Part shown: positions 47,388-58,100 of the stretch, one piece after another
Layout: each line of letters starts with the position of its first letter
How positions within the stretch are numbered: position 1 is the first letter of the stretch
DNA from: Clostridium culturomicium
GTDB lineage: Bacteria > Bacillota > Clostridia > Clostridiales > Clostridiaceae
Assembly (NCBI RefSeq): GCF_000821305.1
Contig: NZ_CCXK01000017.1
Coordinates: 1,643,505-1,707,504, forward strand
Direction of reading: 5' to 3'
DNA: 64,000 bases
Notes under the pieces: model-generated
Told to the model about the DNA's origin: nothing
The model's input: the letters and a program-made list of their open reading frames with translations, nothing else
The model's database searches: none
Program-made: the position numbers and the translations under genes

Positions 47388-47416
47388 ATTATATCAAAAT
47401 ATATTTTCTTTGTAAA
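47388..47416 (-). promoter_or_regulatory. SigA-type promoter of rpsO-pnp
   Basis: TTTACA (47411-47416), 17-base spacer ending TGA, TATAAT (47388-47393) on the minus strand: both a good -35 and an extended -10. Confidence 0.85.
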
Positions 47417-47460
47417 TAGCAAATATAATTTCAGCAATTAATTTTGTAAAAATTTAGGTT

Positions 47461-48423
47461 CTATTTTATGCTTTCACTCACAAAATCGTATCTTTTGTTT
47501 TCTACATATGCTTTATCTTTAATCAATTGATTTTTTAAATCATCAAATGTTAAAAACTTCTTTTCATCTCTTATTTTTTCCAAAAAATAGATTTTTATAT
47601 CTTTTTTATAAATATTTTCATTAAAATTTAGTATATGCGTTTCAATACTTAATTTCTTTCCATTTACCGTTGGGTTAAAACCTATATTAGTGATACCCTT
47701 ATAAAAGCTCTTTTTATACTCTACAACGGTACCATAGACCCCACCCTTGGGAACAAGGTACTTTTTGTTATAGTTCAGATTAACCGTAGGAAAATTAATT
47801 GTTCTTCCCAGCTGCCTTCCTTCAATAACTCTTCCCTTTAGCATATAGGGTCTTTTTAAAAGCACATTAGCTCTTTCAACATTTCCCTCTTGAAGGTTAT
47901 GTCTTATTACTGAACTACTAGCCACTTCCCCGTCTAAAGTAACAGGTTCTACAACCTTAAGTTTATATCCAAACTCTAAACTGCATTTATGCAGAAGCTC
48001 TACATCTCCTAGATTTTTATATCCAAATCTATAATTAAATCCTACTACAATACCATGAGCATTATAATACTCTCTTAAGTTTTTAATAAAATCTGAAGGA
48101 GGTATTTCCATAAACTCTCTATTAAATTCCATGAAATTCAAAATATCAACACCAAGTTCTTCAAAGAGTTCAGCTTTTTCTTTATTACTCATGATCAGTT
48201 TAGGACAAATATCTTTGTTTATAACTGATAAAGGATGATTTTTAAAGGTACAAACCATAATTTTAACATCATTGATTTTTAAATTTGCTTTAATCTCCTC
48301 CGCTAAATTTTTAGCTCCCTCAATTAAAGCTCTATGACCTACATGTATACCATCAAAGCTGCCTAAAATTATAACGGTAGGTACATTAATAATCTTAGTA
48401 AAATTATCCCTAATAATCTTCAT
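47461..48423 (-). CDS. ribF: Bifunctional riboflavin kinase / FAD synthetase
   Basis: Converts riboflavin to FMN and FMN to FAD. 320 residues: N-terminal nucleotidyltransferase (ILGSFDGIHVGHRALIEGA, residues 20-38; VVGFNYRFGYKNLGD) and C-terminal kinase (GRQLGRTINFPTVNL, then VYGTVVEYKKSFYKGITNIG). It starts in the last bases of truB, with AGGGGAT as ribosome binding site. No FMN riboswitch precedes it. Confidence 0.95.
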   Translation of the reverse strand: MKIIRDNFTKIINVPTVIILGSFDGIHVGHRALIEGAKNLAEEIKANLKINDVKIMVCTFKNHPLSVINKDICPKLIMSNKEKAELFEELGVDILNFMEFNREFMEIPPSDFIKNLREYYNAHGIVVGFNYRFGYKNLGDVELLHKCSLEFGYKLKVVEPVTLDGEVASSSVIRHNLQEGNVERANVLLKRPYMLKGRVIEGRQLGRTINFPTVNLNYNKKYLVPKGGVYGTVVEYKKSFYKGITNIGFNPTVNGKKLSIETHILNFNENIYKKDIKIYFLEKIRDEKKFLTFDDLKNQLIKDKAYVENKRYDFVSESIK

Positions 48424-48434
48424 AAGTATATCCC

Positions 48435-49328
48435 CTAAATAAACATTTTTATTAGTTTAAATCCTGCCCCTGTGTTTGAACCAACACCAATTAAAACATT
48501 ATCAGTGTTATATACTGCATATTCGCAGTTTTTCTTTACTTCATTAAGCAATGTTCTATCTTGTATTTTAACACCATTTGAGATTAATTTCTCAAATTTC
48601 GAATTTACAATTAACTTAGGAAAATTTTCAAAGACCTTTTCTAATGGAATTATATATGACTTTATATTTTCTTCACTTAATTCCTCCAGCTTTACACTGT
48701 TTTCAAGATTAAATGGTCCTGTGCTGCTTCTTTCTAGACTCCACATCATAGCTCCACAGCCAAGTTCTTCTCCTATGTCGTAGCATAAACTTCTTATATA
48801 CGTTCCTTTAGAGCATTTAACTCGTATAGAAATGAAAGGTAGTTCTATAGATAAGATTTCAATACTGTGTATTGTAATACTTCTTGGTTCTCTATAAACT
48901 TCTATCCCTTCCCTTGCAAGTTCATATAACTTTTTACCATTTTGCTTTAAAGCAGAATACATAGGTGGTATCTGTTGTATATTCCCTACAAACTTATTAA
49001 TAGCTTCAATAACAGCTTCTTCACTACATTCAACTGCACTCTCACGCAAAATTTTACCTTCACGATCATAAGTATCAGTTACAACCCCTAGCTTTATTCC
49101 TGCAACATACTCTTTTGTATCTTCCATAATAAATTCTATAGCCTTAGTAGCTCTGCCTAGACAAACCGGTAGTACACCTCCAGCCTCTGGATCTAAAGTT
49201 CCACCATGTCCAACTTTTTTTTCCTTAGCTAGCCTTTTAACTTGTCTAACTACATCAAAGGACGTTATTCCAAGAGGTTTATTTATATTTAAAACTCCGC
49301 ATATCTTAATTTCTTTAGATTCTGCCAT
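48435..49328 (-). CDS. truB: tRNA pseudouridine(55) synthase TruB
   Basis: Makes pseudouridine 55 in the T-loop of tRNAs. 297 residues; catalytic Asp in VGHGGTLDPEAGGVLPVCLG (about residue 46), and VKCSKGTYIRSLCYDIGEEL further on. It starts 2 bases after nrnA with a weak ribosome binding site, suggesting coupling. Confidence 0.96.
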   Translation of the reverse strand: MAESKEIKICGVLNINKPLGITSFDVVRQVKRLAKEKKVGHGGTLDPEAGGVLPVCLGRATKAIEFIMEDTKEYVAGIKLGVVTDTYDREGKILRESAVECSEEAVIEAINKFVGNIQQIPPMYSALKQNGKKLYELAREGIEVYREPRSITIHSIEILSIELPFISIRVKCSKGTYIRSLCYDIGEELGCGAMMWSLERSSTGPFNLENSVKLEELSEENIKSYIIPLEKVFENFPKLIVNSKFEKLISNGVKIQDRTLLNEVKKNCEYAVYNTDNVLIGVGSNTGAGFKLIKMFI

Positions 49329-49330
49329 AA

Positions 49331-50290
49331 TTACATCAACTCATTTTCTAGTATTTTATTAACTCTTTCTTTTACAGTCTCCATTGTACCTTCACAAAAT
49401 AAGCCTGCAGCTCTAACATGGCCACCGCCATTAAACATTTCCGCAACCTTAGCCACATCAACTTTCTGCTTTGAACGAAGGCTAACTTTAACGCCACCTT
49501 TACTTTCTTTAAACAAAGCCACAACCTCAACACCAGAAATCATAGTACCAAAATGAATAACTTCAGCTGAATCCATAGATTCTAACCCTGATTCTTCAAG
49601 CATATCGTTAGTTATTTCCATAAAAACTACTTTACCTTCTGATTGAAGATTTATGGTATCAATAACCTTGCCGAAAAACTTAACTTTTCTAAAATCTTTA
49701 TTTTCAAAAACCCTTCTTTGAACTGCATTAAAATCTATCCCTGTTTTCAGAAGACTTCCTGCAATTTCATGAGTTCTACTGGTTGTATTAGAGTGTTTAA
49801 AAGAGCTTGTATCTGTAAGAATTGATGTGTATAAAGATAAAGCAATATCCTTAGTTATTTCTACCTTTAGTAAATTTAAAAGATCAAATATAATTTCACC
49901 AACAGCCGCAGCCTTAGTATCTACATAATTTAAATCACCATATTTTTCATTGCTCATATGGTGATCTAAGTTTATAATTGCATAATTTCTATCTTCTCTT
50001 TGTAAATTTCCATTAATCCTCTTAAAATCCCCACAATCAACTACTATAACTAAATCTGTTTCTTCTTGAACATAATCTTTAAGTCCGGTAATTTCCTCTG
50101 AACATTTTAAATAGGTAAAAGTATCTGGAATTATTTCTTTAGATATTAAATATGCATCTTTAGAAAGAAGTCTAAGCCCTTGTACAAGGGCTGTAGAACT
50201 TCCTAAAGAGTCACCGTCAGGAGATTGGTGAAATGTTACACCAATCTTATTGCTTTTCTCTATGATATCTAAAATTTCCTTAGTTATCAT
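49331..50290 (-). CDS. nrnA: DHH/DHHA1 phosphoesterase NrnA (oligoribonuclease, pAp phosphatase)
   Basis: Degrades short RNA oligonucleotides and pAp. 319 residues: GVTFHQSPDGDSLGSSTALV, the DHH motif in INLDHHMSNEKYGD (about 110) and C-terminal DHHA1 with FNGGGHVRAAGLF. Start behind GGAGCAGG inside the rbfA end. Between rbfA and truB, as in most clostridia. Confidence 0.94.
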   Translation of the reverse strand: MITKEILDIIEKSNKIGVTFHQSPDGDSLGSSTALVQGLRLLSKDAYLISKEIIPDTFTYLKCSEEITGLKDYVQEETDLVIVVDCGDFKRINGNLQREDRNYAIINLDHHMSNEKYGDLNYVDTKAAAVGEIIFDLLNLLKVEITKDIALSLYTSILTDTSSFKHSNTTSRTHEIAGSLLKTGIDFNAVQRRVFENKDFRKVKFFGKVIDTINLQSEGKVVFMEITNDMLEESGLESMDSAEVIHFGTMISGVEVVALFKESKGGVKVSLRSKQKVDVAKVAEMFNGGGHVRAAGLFCEGTMETVKERVNKILENELM

Positions 50291-50291
50291 T

Positions 50292-50642
50292 TTAATCCTG
50301 CTCCTTTATCTTTTGGAATAAAGATTCAAGATGACTTGCTTTATCTAAAGTAGTATCTAATTCAATAATCACTTCTGGAACATGTCTTAACTTAACATTT
50401 TTCCCAATTTCTTTTCTTATGAAACCAGTTGAACTTTTTAGAATTTTCAAGGCCTCTGCTTTTTGATCTTCTGTTCCAAATATGCTTACAAAAACTTTAG
50501 CATAGCTTAAATCTCTTGTAACCTCTACATCCGTAACACTGATCATAGCATTAAGTCTTGGATCCTTAATTTTATTTTGGATAGTATTACTAACATCCTT
50601 TTTTATTTCTTCGTTTATTCTTCCGCCTCTATAATTAGCCAT
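50292..50642 (-). CDS. rbfA: Ribosome-binding factor A
   Basis: Helps 16S rRNA maturation. 116 residues with the KH-like fold: RINEEIKKDVSNTIQNKIKD, ISVTDVEVTRDLSYAKVFVS, and VPEVIIELDTTLDKASHLES. The ATG at 50642 is set by AAGGAG; an earlier GTG is less likely. Downstream of infB. Confidence 0.96.
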   Translation of the reverse strand: MANYRGGRINEEIKKDVSNTIQNKIKDPRLNAMISVTDVEVTRDLSYAKVFVSIFGTEDQKAEALKILKSSTGFIRKEIGKNVKLRHVPEVIIELDTTLDKASHLESLFQKIKEQD

Positions 50643-50660
50643 GGAGATCACTCCTTTCCA

Positions 50661-52751
50661 TTACAGTCCTTTTGGTTTAATTTCTTCCATGATATAACCT
50701 TCGATTATATCTCCTTCTTTTATATCGTTGAATTTTTCAACACTTAATCCACACTCAAATCCCGCAGCAACTTCTTTAGCATCATCCTTAAATCTCTTTA
50801 ATGATGCAAGAGTTGATTCAGCTATAACTATGTTATCTCTTAAAACTCTAACTTTACAGTTTCTTGTTAACTTACCATTCAGAATATAGCATCCAGCAAT
50901 AGTTCCAACACTTGAAATCTTATAAACCTGTCTAGCTTCTGCTCTTCCAATTACAACTTCTTTGTATTCTGGATCAAGCATACCAATCATGGCAGATTTA
51001 ATATCATCTAAAGCATCGTATATTATTCTGTAAGTTTTTATTTCTACTCCATCTCTCTCAGCTATAGCTATTGCATTGTTATCAGGTCTTACGTTAAATC
51101 CAATAATTATTGCATTTGAAGCGTACGCAAGAGATACGTCAGTTTCTGTAATAGCTCCAACCGCTCCATGAATAACTCTAACTTTAACAGTTTCTGCTGA
51201 TAACTTCTCTATAGATTGTCTTACAGCCTCTACTGAACCTTGTACGTCTGCCTTAACAATTACACTAAGTTCTTTAACTTTCCCTTCTTGTATTTGGTTG
51301 TATAGATTTTCCATAGAAACTCTGTTTGAAGTTTGGAAGTGTTCTTGTCTGATTTTTTCTTTTCTAGCATCAGCCATATTTCTAGCTGTCTTTTCATCCT
51401 TAACAACAGTAAATCTATCTCCTGCTGAAGGGACTTCAGAAAGACCTAAAATCTCAACTGGTATAGATGGACCTGCAGCTTTAGTTTTAGCTCCTTTATC
51501 ATCTATCATAGCTCTTATTCTACCGTATGTAGTTCCTACTATAATAGAATCTCCTGATTTAAGAGTACCATTTTGTACAAGAATACTTGCAACTGGACCT
51601 CTACCTTTATCAAGTTTAGCTTCAATAACTGTTCCTTTTGCTCTTCTGTTTGGATCAGCTTTAAGCTCTTGCATTTCAGCAGTTAACACGATCATCTCAA
51701 GTAATGTGTCTAATCCCTGTTTAGTATGAGCTGAAACTGGAACACATATAGTGTCGCCACCCCAATCTTCTGCAAGTAAACCATACTCTGTTAGCTCTTG
51801 TTTTACTCTGTCTGGATTAGCACTTTCTTTATCCATCTTATTAATTGCAATTATCATTGGAACTTCTGCTGCCTTACAGTGGTTTATAGCTTCAACTGTC
51901 TGTGGCATTATTCCATCATCTGCTGCAACAACTAAGATAACTATATCTGTAACTTGAGCTCCTCTAGCTCTCATAGCTGTGAAAGCTTCGTGTCCTGGTG
52001 TATCTAAGAAAGTAATTTTTTCACCATTTAAATCTACAGTGTATGCTCCAATGTGCTGAGTAATTCCACCAGCCTCTGTAGCTGTTACTTTAGATTCTTT
52101 TATAGCATCAAGTAATGATGTCTTACCATGGTCAACATGACCCATTATTGTTACTATAGGTGGTCTCTTAACTTGAGTATCTTCTGATACTTCTTCGTTA
52201 ACATCGTCTATTTCATCTTCCTGCTCTTTTGCAATTTCTCCAACGTTACTTTCTTTTAAAACTGCAAATGAACCATAGCTTTCTATTAATTTTTCAGCTG
52301 TATTAAAGTCAATTTCTTGGTTTACACTTGCCATAACGCCTTGGAATATTAAACCTTTTATAACTTCAACAACTGGCTTTTTAAGCTTATCTGCAAGATC
52401 CTTAACAATGATAGTTTCATCTAATTCAATTACCTCATCTGGAGTTTCTTCTGCTTTTTCAGCCTCAGCTTTTCTAACTGCAGCACTTTTTCTACGCTTG
52501 CTGTTTTTACTTTGCTGTTTTGTTATTTCCTCATTAATTTTTGACTCATATTCTTCAATAATTTCTTTCTTATCAGCAGCCTCTTTTTGCTGCTCTGAGT
52601 ATAATTCTTTTATAAGATCTGCATCTTCCTCATCAATAACACTCATGTGATTTTTAGCTTCAACACCAAACTCATCCATTAATACTGTAATAAGTTCCTT
52701 ACTTGAAACTTCTAATTCTTTAGCTAATTCATATATTCTTACTTTCGCCAA
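50661..52751 (-). CDS. infB: Translation initiation factor IF-2
   Basis: GTPase that brings initiator tRNA to the 30S subunit. 696 residues: N-terminal helical domain ([19 protein letters not shown]), a Lys/Glu-rich linker, G domain ([36 protein letters not shown]) and domains II-IV. I place the start at TTG 52751, with GGGGGTG 6-8 bases upstream, just after the ylxQ stop. The ATG at 52793 would overlap ylxQ and add residues unlike the family. Confidence 0.96.
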   Translation of the reverse strand: MAKVRIYELAKELEVSSKELITVLMDEFGVEAKNHMSVIDEEDADLIKELYSEQQKEAADKKEIIEEYESKINEEITKQQSKNSKRRKSAAVRKAEAEKAEETPDEVIELDETIIVKDLADKLKKPVVEVIKGLIFQGVMASVNQEIDFNTAEKLIESYGSFAVLKESNVGEIAKEQEDEIDDVNEEVSEDTQVKRPPIVTIMGHVDHGKTSLLDAIKESKVTATEAGGITQHIGAYTVDLNGEKITFLDTPGHEAFTAMRARGAQVTDIVILVVAADDGIMPQTVEAINHCKAAEVPMIIAINKMDKESANPDRVKQELTEYGLLAEDWGGDTICVPVSAHTKQGLDTLLEMIVLTAEMQELKADPNRRAKGTVIEAKLDKGRGPVASILVQNGTLKSGDSIIVGTTYGRIRAMIDDKGAKTKAAGPSIPVEILGLSEVPSAGDRFTVVKDEKTARNMADARKEKIRQEHFQTSNRVSMENLYNQIQEGKVKELSVIVKADVQGSVEAVRQSIEKLSAETVKVRVIHGAVGAITETDVSLAYASNAIIIGFNVRPDNNAIAIAERDGVEIKTYRIIYDALDDIKSAMIGMLDPEYKEVVIGRAEARQVYKISSVGTIAGCYILNGKLTRNCKVRVLRDNIVIAESTLASLKRFKDDAKEVAAGFECGLSVEKFNDIKEGDIIEGYIMEEIKPKGL

Positions 52752-52768
52752 AATTTTCACCCCCGAAT

Positions 52769-53083
52769 TTACATCTCGTAATTCTCTTTCCATAACTTTA
52801 CTAAATTTTCACTGATTTTATTATCTTTTACTGCAAGCACATTAATCTTTTCTCTACCTATAGCATTTCCTAACTCTTCACTGGCTAAGCCGCTAATAAC
52901 TGGTATATTTCTATCACTGCAGTATTTCTGAAATTTATTTTTAGTGTTTTCAGCACACTCTTCAGACAAAATACACAAACTAATTTTATTTCTTTTTATC
53001 TCTTCTTCACAGGTATTATAGCCTTCTACTAAATTTCTTGACTTTTTTGCAATACCTAAAAAGCTTAAAAATTTATTCTGCAT
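52769..53083 (-). CDS. ylxQ: L7Ae-family putative ribosomal protein YlxQ
   Basis: 104 residues, L7Ae/L30e/S12e fold ([40 protein letters not shown]). YlxQ-type proteins are RNA-binding and of uncertain role. It overlaps rnpM by 11 bases. Fixed position between ylxR and infB in Firmicutes. Confidence 0.92.
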   Translation of the reverse strand: MQNKFLSFLGIAKKSRNLVEGYNTCEEEIKRNKISLCILSEECAENTKNKFQKYCSDRNIPVISGLASEELGNAIGREKINVLAVKDNKISENLVKLWKENYEM

Positions 53084-53342
53084 CTGCTATCTCTTCCTTA
53101 AGTTTATCATATATTTCATCATTTATCTTACATTCTAAGTTTCTCTCAAGTCTTTTTGTTTTAACAGCTTTTTCAAGACAAACACTATCTCTGCAAATAT
53201 ATGCTCCTCTGCCTGGTTTTTTGCCATTTAAATCTATTGATATCTCATTTTCTTTATTTTTCACAACTCTAATAAGCTCTTTTTTAGGTTTCATTTCCAT
53301 GCAACCAGTACACATTCTTTGAGGTATCTTTTTAACTTTCAT
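53073..53342 (-). CDS. rnpM: RNase P modulator RnpM (YlxR, DUF448)
   Basis: YlxR/RnpM binds RNase P RNA and tunes its activity. 89 residues: KIPQRMCTGCMEMKPKKELI at the N-terminus and KKPGRGAYICRDSVCLEKAV after it. The ATG at 53342 is set by GAGGTGAG. Between nusA and ylxQ. Confidence 0.93.
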   Translation of the reverse strand: MKVKKIPQRMCTGCMEMKPKKELIRVVKNKENEISIDLNGKKPGRGAYICRDSVCLEKAVKTKRLERNLECKINDEIYDKLKEEIADAE

Positions 53343-53356
53343 AAAACTCACCTCGT

Positions 53357-54460
53357 TTATAGAGTTTCTTCTTGAGCATCTTCCACTCTTTTAGCTTCAG
53401 CTGCTTCTGCTTGAGACTTGCTCTTTATATCTATCTTCCATCCAGTAAGTCTTGCTGCTAATCTAACGTTTTGCCCCTCTTTACCTATTGCTAAGGATAG
53501 TTGATTGTCATCAACAACAACTTTAGCACTCTTACTATCTTCATCTATATCAACAGATATAACTTTAGCTGGACTTAAAGCATGAGCAATATATTCCTCT
53601 GGAAGTTTGCTCCACTTAATTATGTCAATCTTCTCATTTCTTAGTTCATTAACTATGTTCTGAACTCTCACTCCTTTAGGTCCTACACAAGCTCCCATTG
53701 GATCTACATCTTCCTCTTTTGAGAATACTGCTATCTTAGTTCTAGAACCTGCTTCTCTTGCAATGCTCTTAATTTCAACAATTCCACTGTAGATTTCTGG
53801 AACTTCAAGTTCAAATAATCTTTTTACTAAACCTGGGTGAGTTCTAGAAACAACAATTTGTGGTCCTTTAGAGCTCTTTTTAACTTCACAAATATAAAGC
53901 TTTAATTTTTCATTGAAGACATATGCTTCACCTGGCATTTGTTCATTTGGTCCTAAAACAGCTTCAATCTTTCCAAGATCTATGAATACATTTCCTCTGT
54001 CTTTTCTTAAAACTATACCTGTTATAATGTCAAATTCTTTAGTTATGAATTCATTGTATATAAGATTTCTTTCTGCTTCTTTAATTCTTTGAATCACAAC
54101 TTGCTTAGCTGCTTGAGCTGCTACTCTTCCAAAATCTCTAGGAGTTATTTCTATTTCTGCAATATCCTCTAACGTATATCTTGGATTTATCTCTCTAGCA
54201 TCCTCTAAAGAAATTTCAATAACATCATCATAAACCTCTTCAACAACTTCTTTTAAAGAATATACATGAGTTTCTCCAGTTTCCCTATTAACCCACACTC
54301 TAACGTTTTGCTCTTTAGCATGAGACTTTGCAAAATTCTTTTTATAAGCTGCTACTAATGCATCTTCAATTGTGCTAAAAAGCATTTCCTCACTTATACC
54401 TTTTTCCACAACAAGCTGTTTTGCTGCATCAATAAATTCCTCTTTAAATCCGGTGCTCAT
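53357..54460 (-). CDS. nusA: Transcription termination/antitermination factor NusA
   Basis: 367 residues: N-terminal RNA polymerase-binding domain (FSTIEDALVAAYKKNFAKSH), S1 (ITGIVLRKDRGNVFIDLGKI, about 135) and two KH domains (DPMGACVGPKGVRVQNIVNE; LAIGKEGQNVRLAARLTGWK). It lacks the C-terminal acidic repeats of E. coli NusA, as normal for Firmicutes. AAGGAGG precedes the ATG. Confidence 0.97.
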   Translation of the reverse strand: MSTGFKEEFIDAAKQLVVEKGISEEMLFSTIEDALVAAYKKNFAKSHAKEQNVRVWVNRETGETHVYSLKEVVEEVYDDVIEISLEDAREINPRYTLEDIAEIEITPRDFGRVAAQAAKQVVIQRIKEAERNLIYNEFITKEFDIITGIVLRKDRGNVFIDLGKIEAVLGPNEQMPGEAYVFNEKLKLYICEVKKSSKGPQIVVSRTHPGLVKRLFELEVPEIYSGIVEIKSIAREAGSRTKIAVFSKEEDVDPMGACVGPKGVRVQNIVNELRNEKIDIIKWSKLPEEYIAHALSPAKVISVDIDEDSKSAKVVVDDNQLSLAIGKEGQNVRLAARLTGWKIDIKSKSQAEAAEAKRVEDAQEETL

Positions 54461-54476
54461 TTTTATTACTTCCTCC

Positions 54477-54932
54477 TTATAAAGTTGGGTTTAAAGTAAC
54501 TACAGAAACCTTTGACATTGGTACTTCAACTTTATTATTTTCAACTTCTAAAGTTAAGTTTTCACCATCAAACCCCTTTAATACCCCTTCTAATTTTTTC
54601 TTACCTTCAACTAATGCTGATAATTTAACAGCAACTTCAGTATTCATATATCTTTCAAAGTGTTCCTTTGTAAATAAAGTTCTGAATACTCCTGGTGATG
54701 AAACTTCCAATGTATACTCTTCTGCTATTGGATCTTCAACATCCAGCATTTCGCTAACAAGTCTGCTAACAGAAACACAGTCATTTAATGCAACACCAGT
54801 ATCTTTATCTATGTAAACTCTTAAAATGTTTTGTCCACCTTCGCGAACATACTCTAAGTGATAAAGGTCAAATCCTTGTTTTTCTACGATTTTTCCAATC
54901 TTATCATTTAATTTTTCAACAACATTACTCAT
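54477..54932 (-). CDS. rimP: Ribosome maturation factor RimP
   Basis: Needed for 30S assembly. 151 residues: GFDLYHLEYVREGGQNILRV, YIDKDTGVALNDCVSVSRLV and YTLEVSSPGVFRTLFTKEHF, the family core. First gene of the nusA-infB operon, behind AAGGAGG. Confidence 0.96.
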   Translation of the reverse strand: MSNVVEKLNDKIGKIVEKQGFDLYHLEYVREGGQNILRVYIDKDTGVALNDCVSVSRLVSEMLDVEDPIAEEYTLEVSSPGVFRTLFTKEHFERYMNTEVAVKLSALVEGKKKLEGVLKGFDGENLTLEVENNKVEVPMSKVSVVTLNPTL

Positions 54933-54998
54933 AATTCAGCTCCTCCTTACTTATTATATTGCCATAAATACCTAAATAATAAACCTATTATTTATAAT

Positions 54999-55026
54999 TA
55001 AAACGCAACTATGAGGTTGCGTTTTA
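54999..55026 (-). terminator. Second tandem terminator downstream of polC
   Basis: TAAAACGCAAC / GTTGCGTTTTA, an 11-bp stem with a six-base loop; a weak T-tail follows on the minus strand. Confidence 0.8.
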
Positions 55027-55033
55027 ATAAATA

Positions 55034-55058
55034 GAGAGTAGGCAAAAATCCTACTCTC
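55034..55058 (-). terminator. First tandem terminator downstream of polC
   Basis: GAGAGTAGG / CCTACTCTC, a nine-bp perfect stem with a seven-base loop, followed by TATTTATT on the minus strand. Together with 54999-55026 it separates polC from rimP. Confidence 0.75.
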
Positions 55059-55188
55059 CTCAAAATTTATTATCTTCATAGTTTATCTTCAAAAATCATT
55101 ATATCATACTACTTCTTATTATGCAACGACTTCAAATTTTTAATACATATTCTACCACTTAATTAAACGGAAATTAATCCTTCATTTA

Positions 55189-58100
55189 TTAAAACAAGCT
55201 CAACTGATTTGTTTCCGGTATATCTCCAACTGCGCCATGGTTAGCTAAAGCTTCTACTACAGTTTTAGTAGCCTTACTTCTAATTCTAAGATCTTCTTTA
55301 GAGATAAACTCCCCATCTTTCCTGGCTTCTCCAATAGCTTTAGCCGCATTCTCACCAACTCCAGCAAGTCCACTGATAGGAATTCTTATGCTTTCTCCCT
55401 CAATGGTAAATTTAACCGGGTCAGATTTATAAATATCTACAGGTAAAAACTTAATACCCCTTTTATACATTTCATAGCAAAGTTCTAAGGTAGTTAAAAG
55501 CCCTTTTTCCTTTGTTCCAATATTATTACCAAGGGCATTGAGTTCATCCATTGTATGTTTAATAGCTTCCTCTCCCTTAACAACTAAATCTCCATCAAAG
55601 TCATCCGCTCTTACAGTAAAGTAAGTTGCATAATAAGCTTTAGGATAATAAACCTTAAAATATGCTATTCTAATAGCCATCATAACATAAGCAACTGCGT
55701 GACCTTTAGGGAACATGTACTTGATTCTCTTACAGGATTCAATGTACCAATCAGGAACATTATGCTCTCTCATAATAGCTTCAAATTCTTCAGATACACC
55801 TTTCCCCTTTCTAACCTTCTCCATGATAGTGAAGGCTGTTTTAGGTTCAAGTCCTTTATATATTAGATAAACCATGATATCATCTCTGGTAGAAATACAA
55901 TCCTTCAGTGTTGTATATCCTTCCTTAATAAAGTATTGGGCATTGTTAAGCCAAACGTCAGTACCATGAGAAAGACCAGAAATACGTACTAAATCAGAGA
56001 AAGTTTTAGGCTGAGTATCTAAAAGCATCTGTCTAACGAACTTAGTACCGAATTCCGGTATACCATAACATCCAACTTCACATCCTAGCTCTTCTGGAGT
56101 TAATCCAAGTGCCTCAGTTCCAGTAAATAAACTTAACACCTTTTCATCTGACAATGGAACACTTTGAGGACTTACACCTGTTAAGTCTTGAAGCATTCTT
56201 AGCATGGTAGGATCGTCATGCCCAAGAATATCAAGCTTCAGAAGTCTACCACTGATAGAGTGATAATCAAAGTGTGTAGTTATTATATCTGAATTAGGGT
56301 CATCCGCCGGGTGTTGTATTGGACAGAAATTAAATATCTCATTATCTGCAGGAACAACCATGATACCACCTGGGTGCTGTCCTGACGTCCTCTTAACTCC
56401 CGTACATCCTATAGTAAGCCTTTCAATTTCTGCATTAGTTGTATTTATATTTCTTTCATCTAAATACTTCTTAACATATCCATAGGCTGTTTTATCAGCT
56501 ATAGTTCCAATAGTTCCAGCTTTAAATGTATGTCCCTTTCCGAATAAAACCTCTGTATATCGGTGAATATCAGCTTGGTTGTCTCCTGAGAAGTTAAGGT
56601 CAATATCTGGCTCCTTATCTCCTTCAAAGCCAAGGAAGGTTTCAAATGGTATATCGTGACCTTCTCTATTATACGGCGTTCCACATACCACACAATCCTT
56701 TGGTGGTAAGTCAACTCCAGAGTTAACAGATCCATCCATGATAAACTCACTATTTTTACACTTAGGACATACATAATGCGGCGGCAATCCATTAACCTCT
56801 GTAATATCTGACATGGTTGCAACAAATGAAGATCCAACTGATCCCCTAGAACCAACCAGATACCCATCACTATAAGACTTTGCCACAAGCTTTTGAGCAA
56901 TAAGATAAAGTACTGCATATCCGTTATTAATAATAGAGTTAAGTTCCTTATCAAGTCTCTTCTGTATTACCTCTGGAAGATTATCCCCATAAATAGACCT
57001 AACCTTATTCATAGTCATGTTTCTGATATCATCTTCTGCCCCCTCAATCTTAGGTGCATAAGTTTCATCTGGAATAGGCTTCACAGGCTCCACTAAACTC
57101 TCAATATATTGAGGATTAGTAATAACTACTTCCTTAGCCTTAGCTTCACCTAAATAAGAAAACTCTCTCAGCATTTCCGTTGTAGTTTTAAAATATAGCG
57201 GTGGCTGGTCATCTGCATCATCGAAGCCTTTCCCAGCCATAAGTATTCTTCTAAACACTTCATCCTTCGGCTCTAAGAAATGAACATCTCCTGTAGCCAC
57301 AACTTTTTTATTATAGTATTCACCCAACTCTATGATTTTTTTATTTAAATCCCTAAGACCTTCATCATCTTTAACCATACCTTTTCGCTTCAAAAATTCA
57401 TTATTTCCTATTGGCTGAATTTCAAGATAATCATAAAATTCAACAATTCCTCTCATGTCATCAATGGTTTTACCACCCATAACTGCTCTAAACACTTCGC
57501 CAGCTTCACAGGCAGAACCAATAATAAGGCCATCCCTATATTCTTCAATCAAACTCTTTGGAAGTCTTGGTCGCCTTTGATAATATTCTAAGTTTGACTG
57601 TGATATTAACTTATACAAGTTCTTAAGCCCAGCTTGATTTTTTGCCAAGATAATCACATGGTAAGTAGCAGCCTTTTTCACATCAAAGTTCTTTAAAAAC
57701 TCTCTGTTAGCTTCCTCCATATTCTCAATACCTTTTTCCTTAAGCATATCAAAGAACTTCATAAGAATATCTCCTGTAGCCTTAGCATCATCAACAGCTC
57801 TATGATGGTTTTCCAGGGAAATATTCAAGCGGTCACAAAGATTATTTAATTTATGCCTTTTAAGCTCCGGCAATAAAAATCTTGCTAGTGGAAGAGTATC
57901 TATAACACCATTATTAAATTCAATTCCAAGTCTCCTGCAGTTAACTTTAATAAAACCTGTATCAAAATCAGCATTATGTGCAGCCAATACAGCATCTTTT
58001 GCAAAATCCATAAATCTTGGAAGAACATCATTTATGGTATTACAGTCCTTTACCATATCATTAGTTATCCCTGTTAATTCAGTTATTTTATATGGAATAT

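Noticed and set aside
56499..56954. Minus-strand 151-codon ORF inside polC in another frame
   Set aside because: It is entirely within the polC coding region and has no independent start signal or protein family features.
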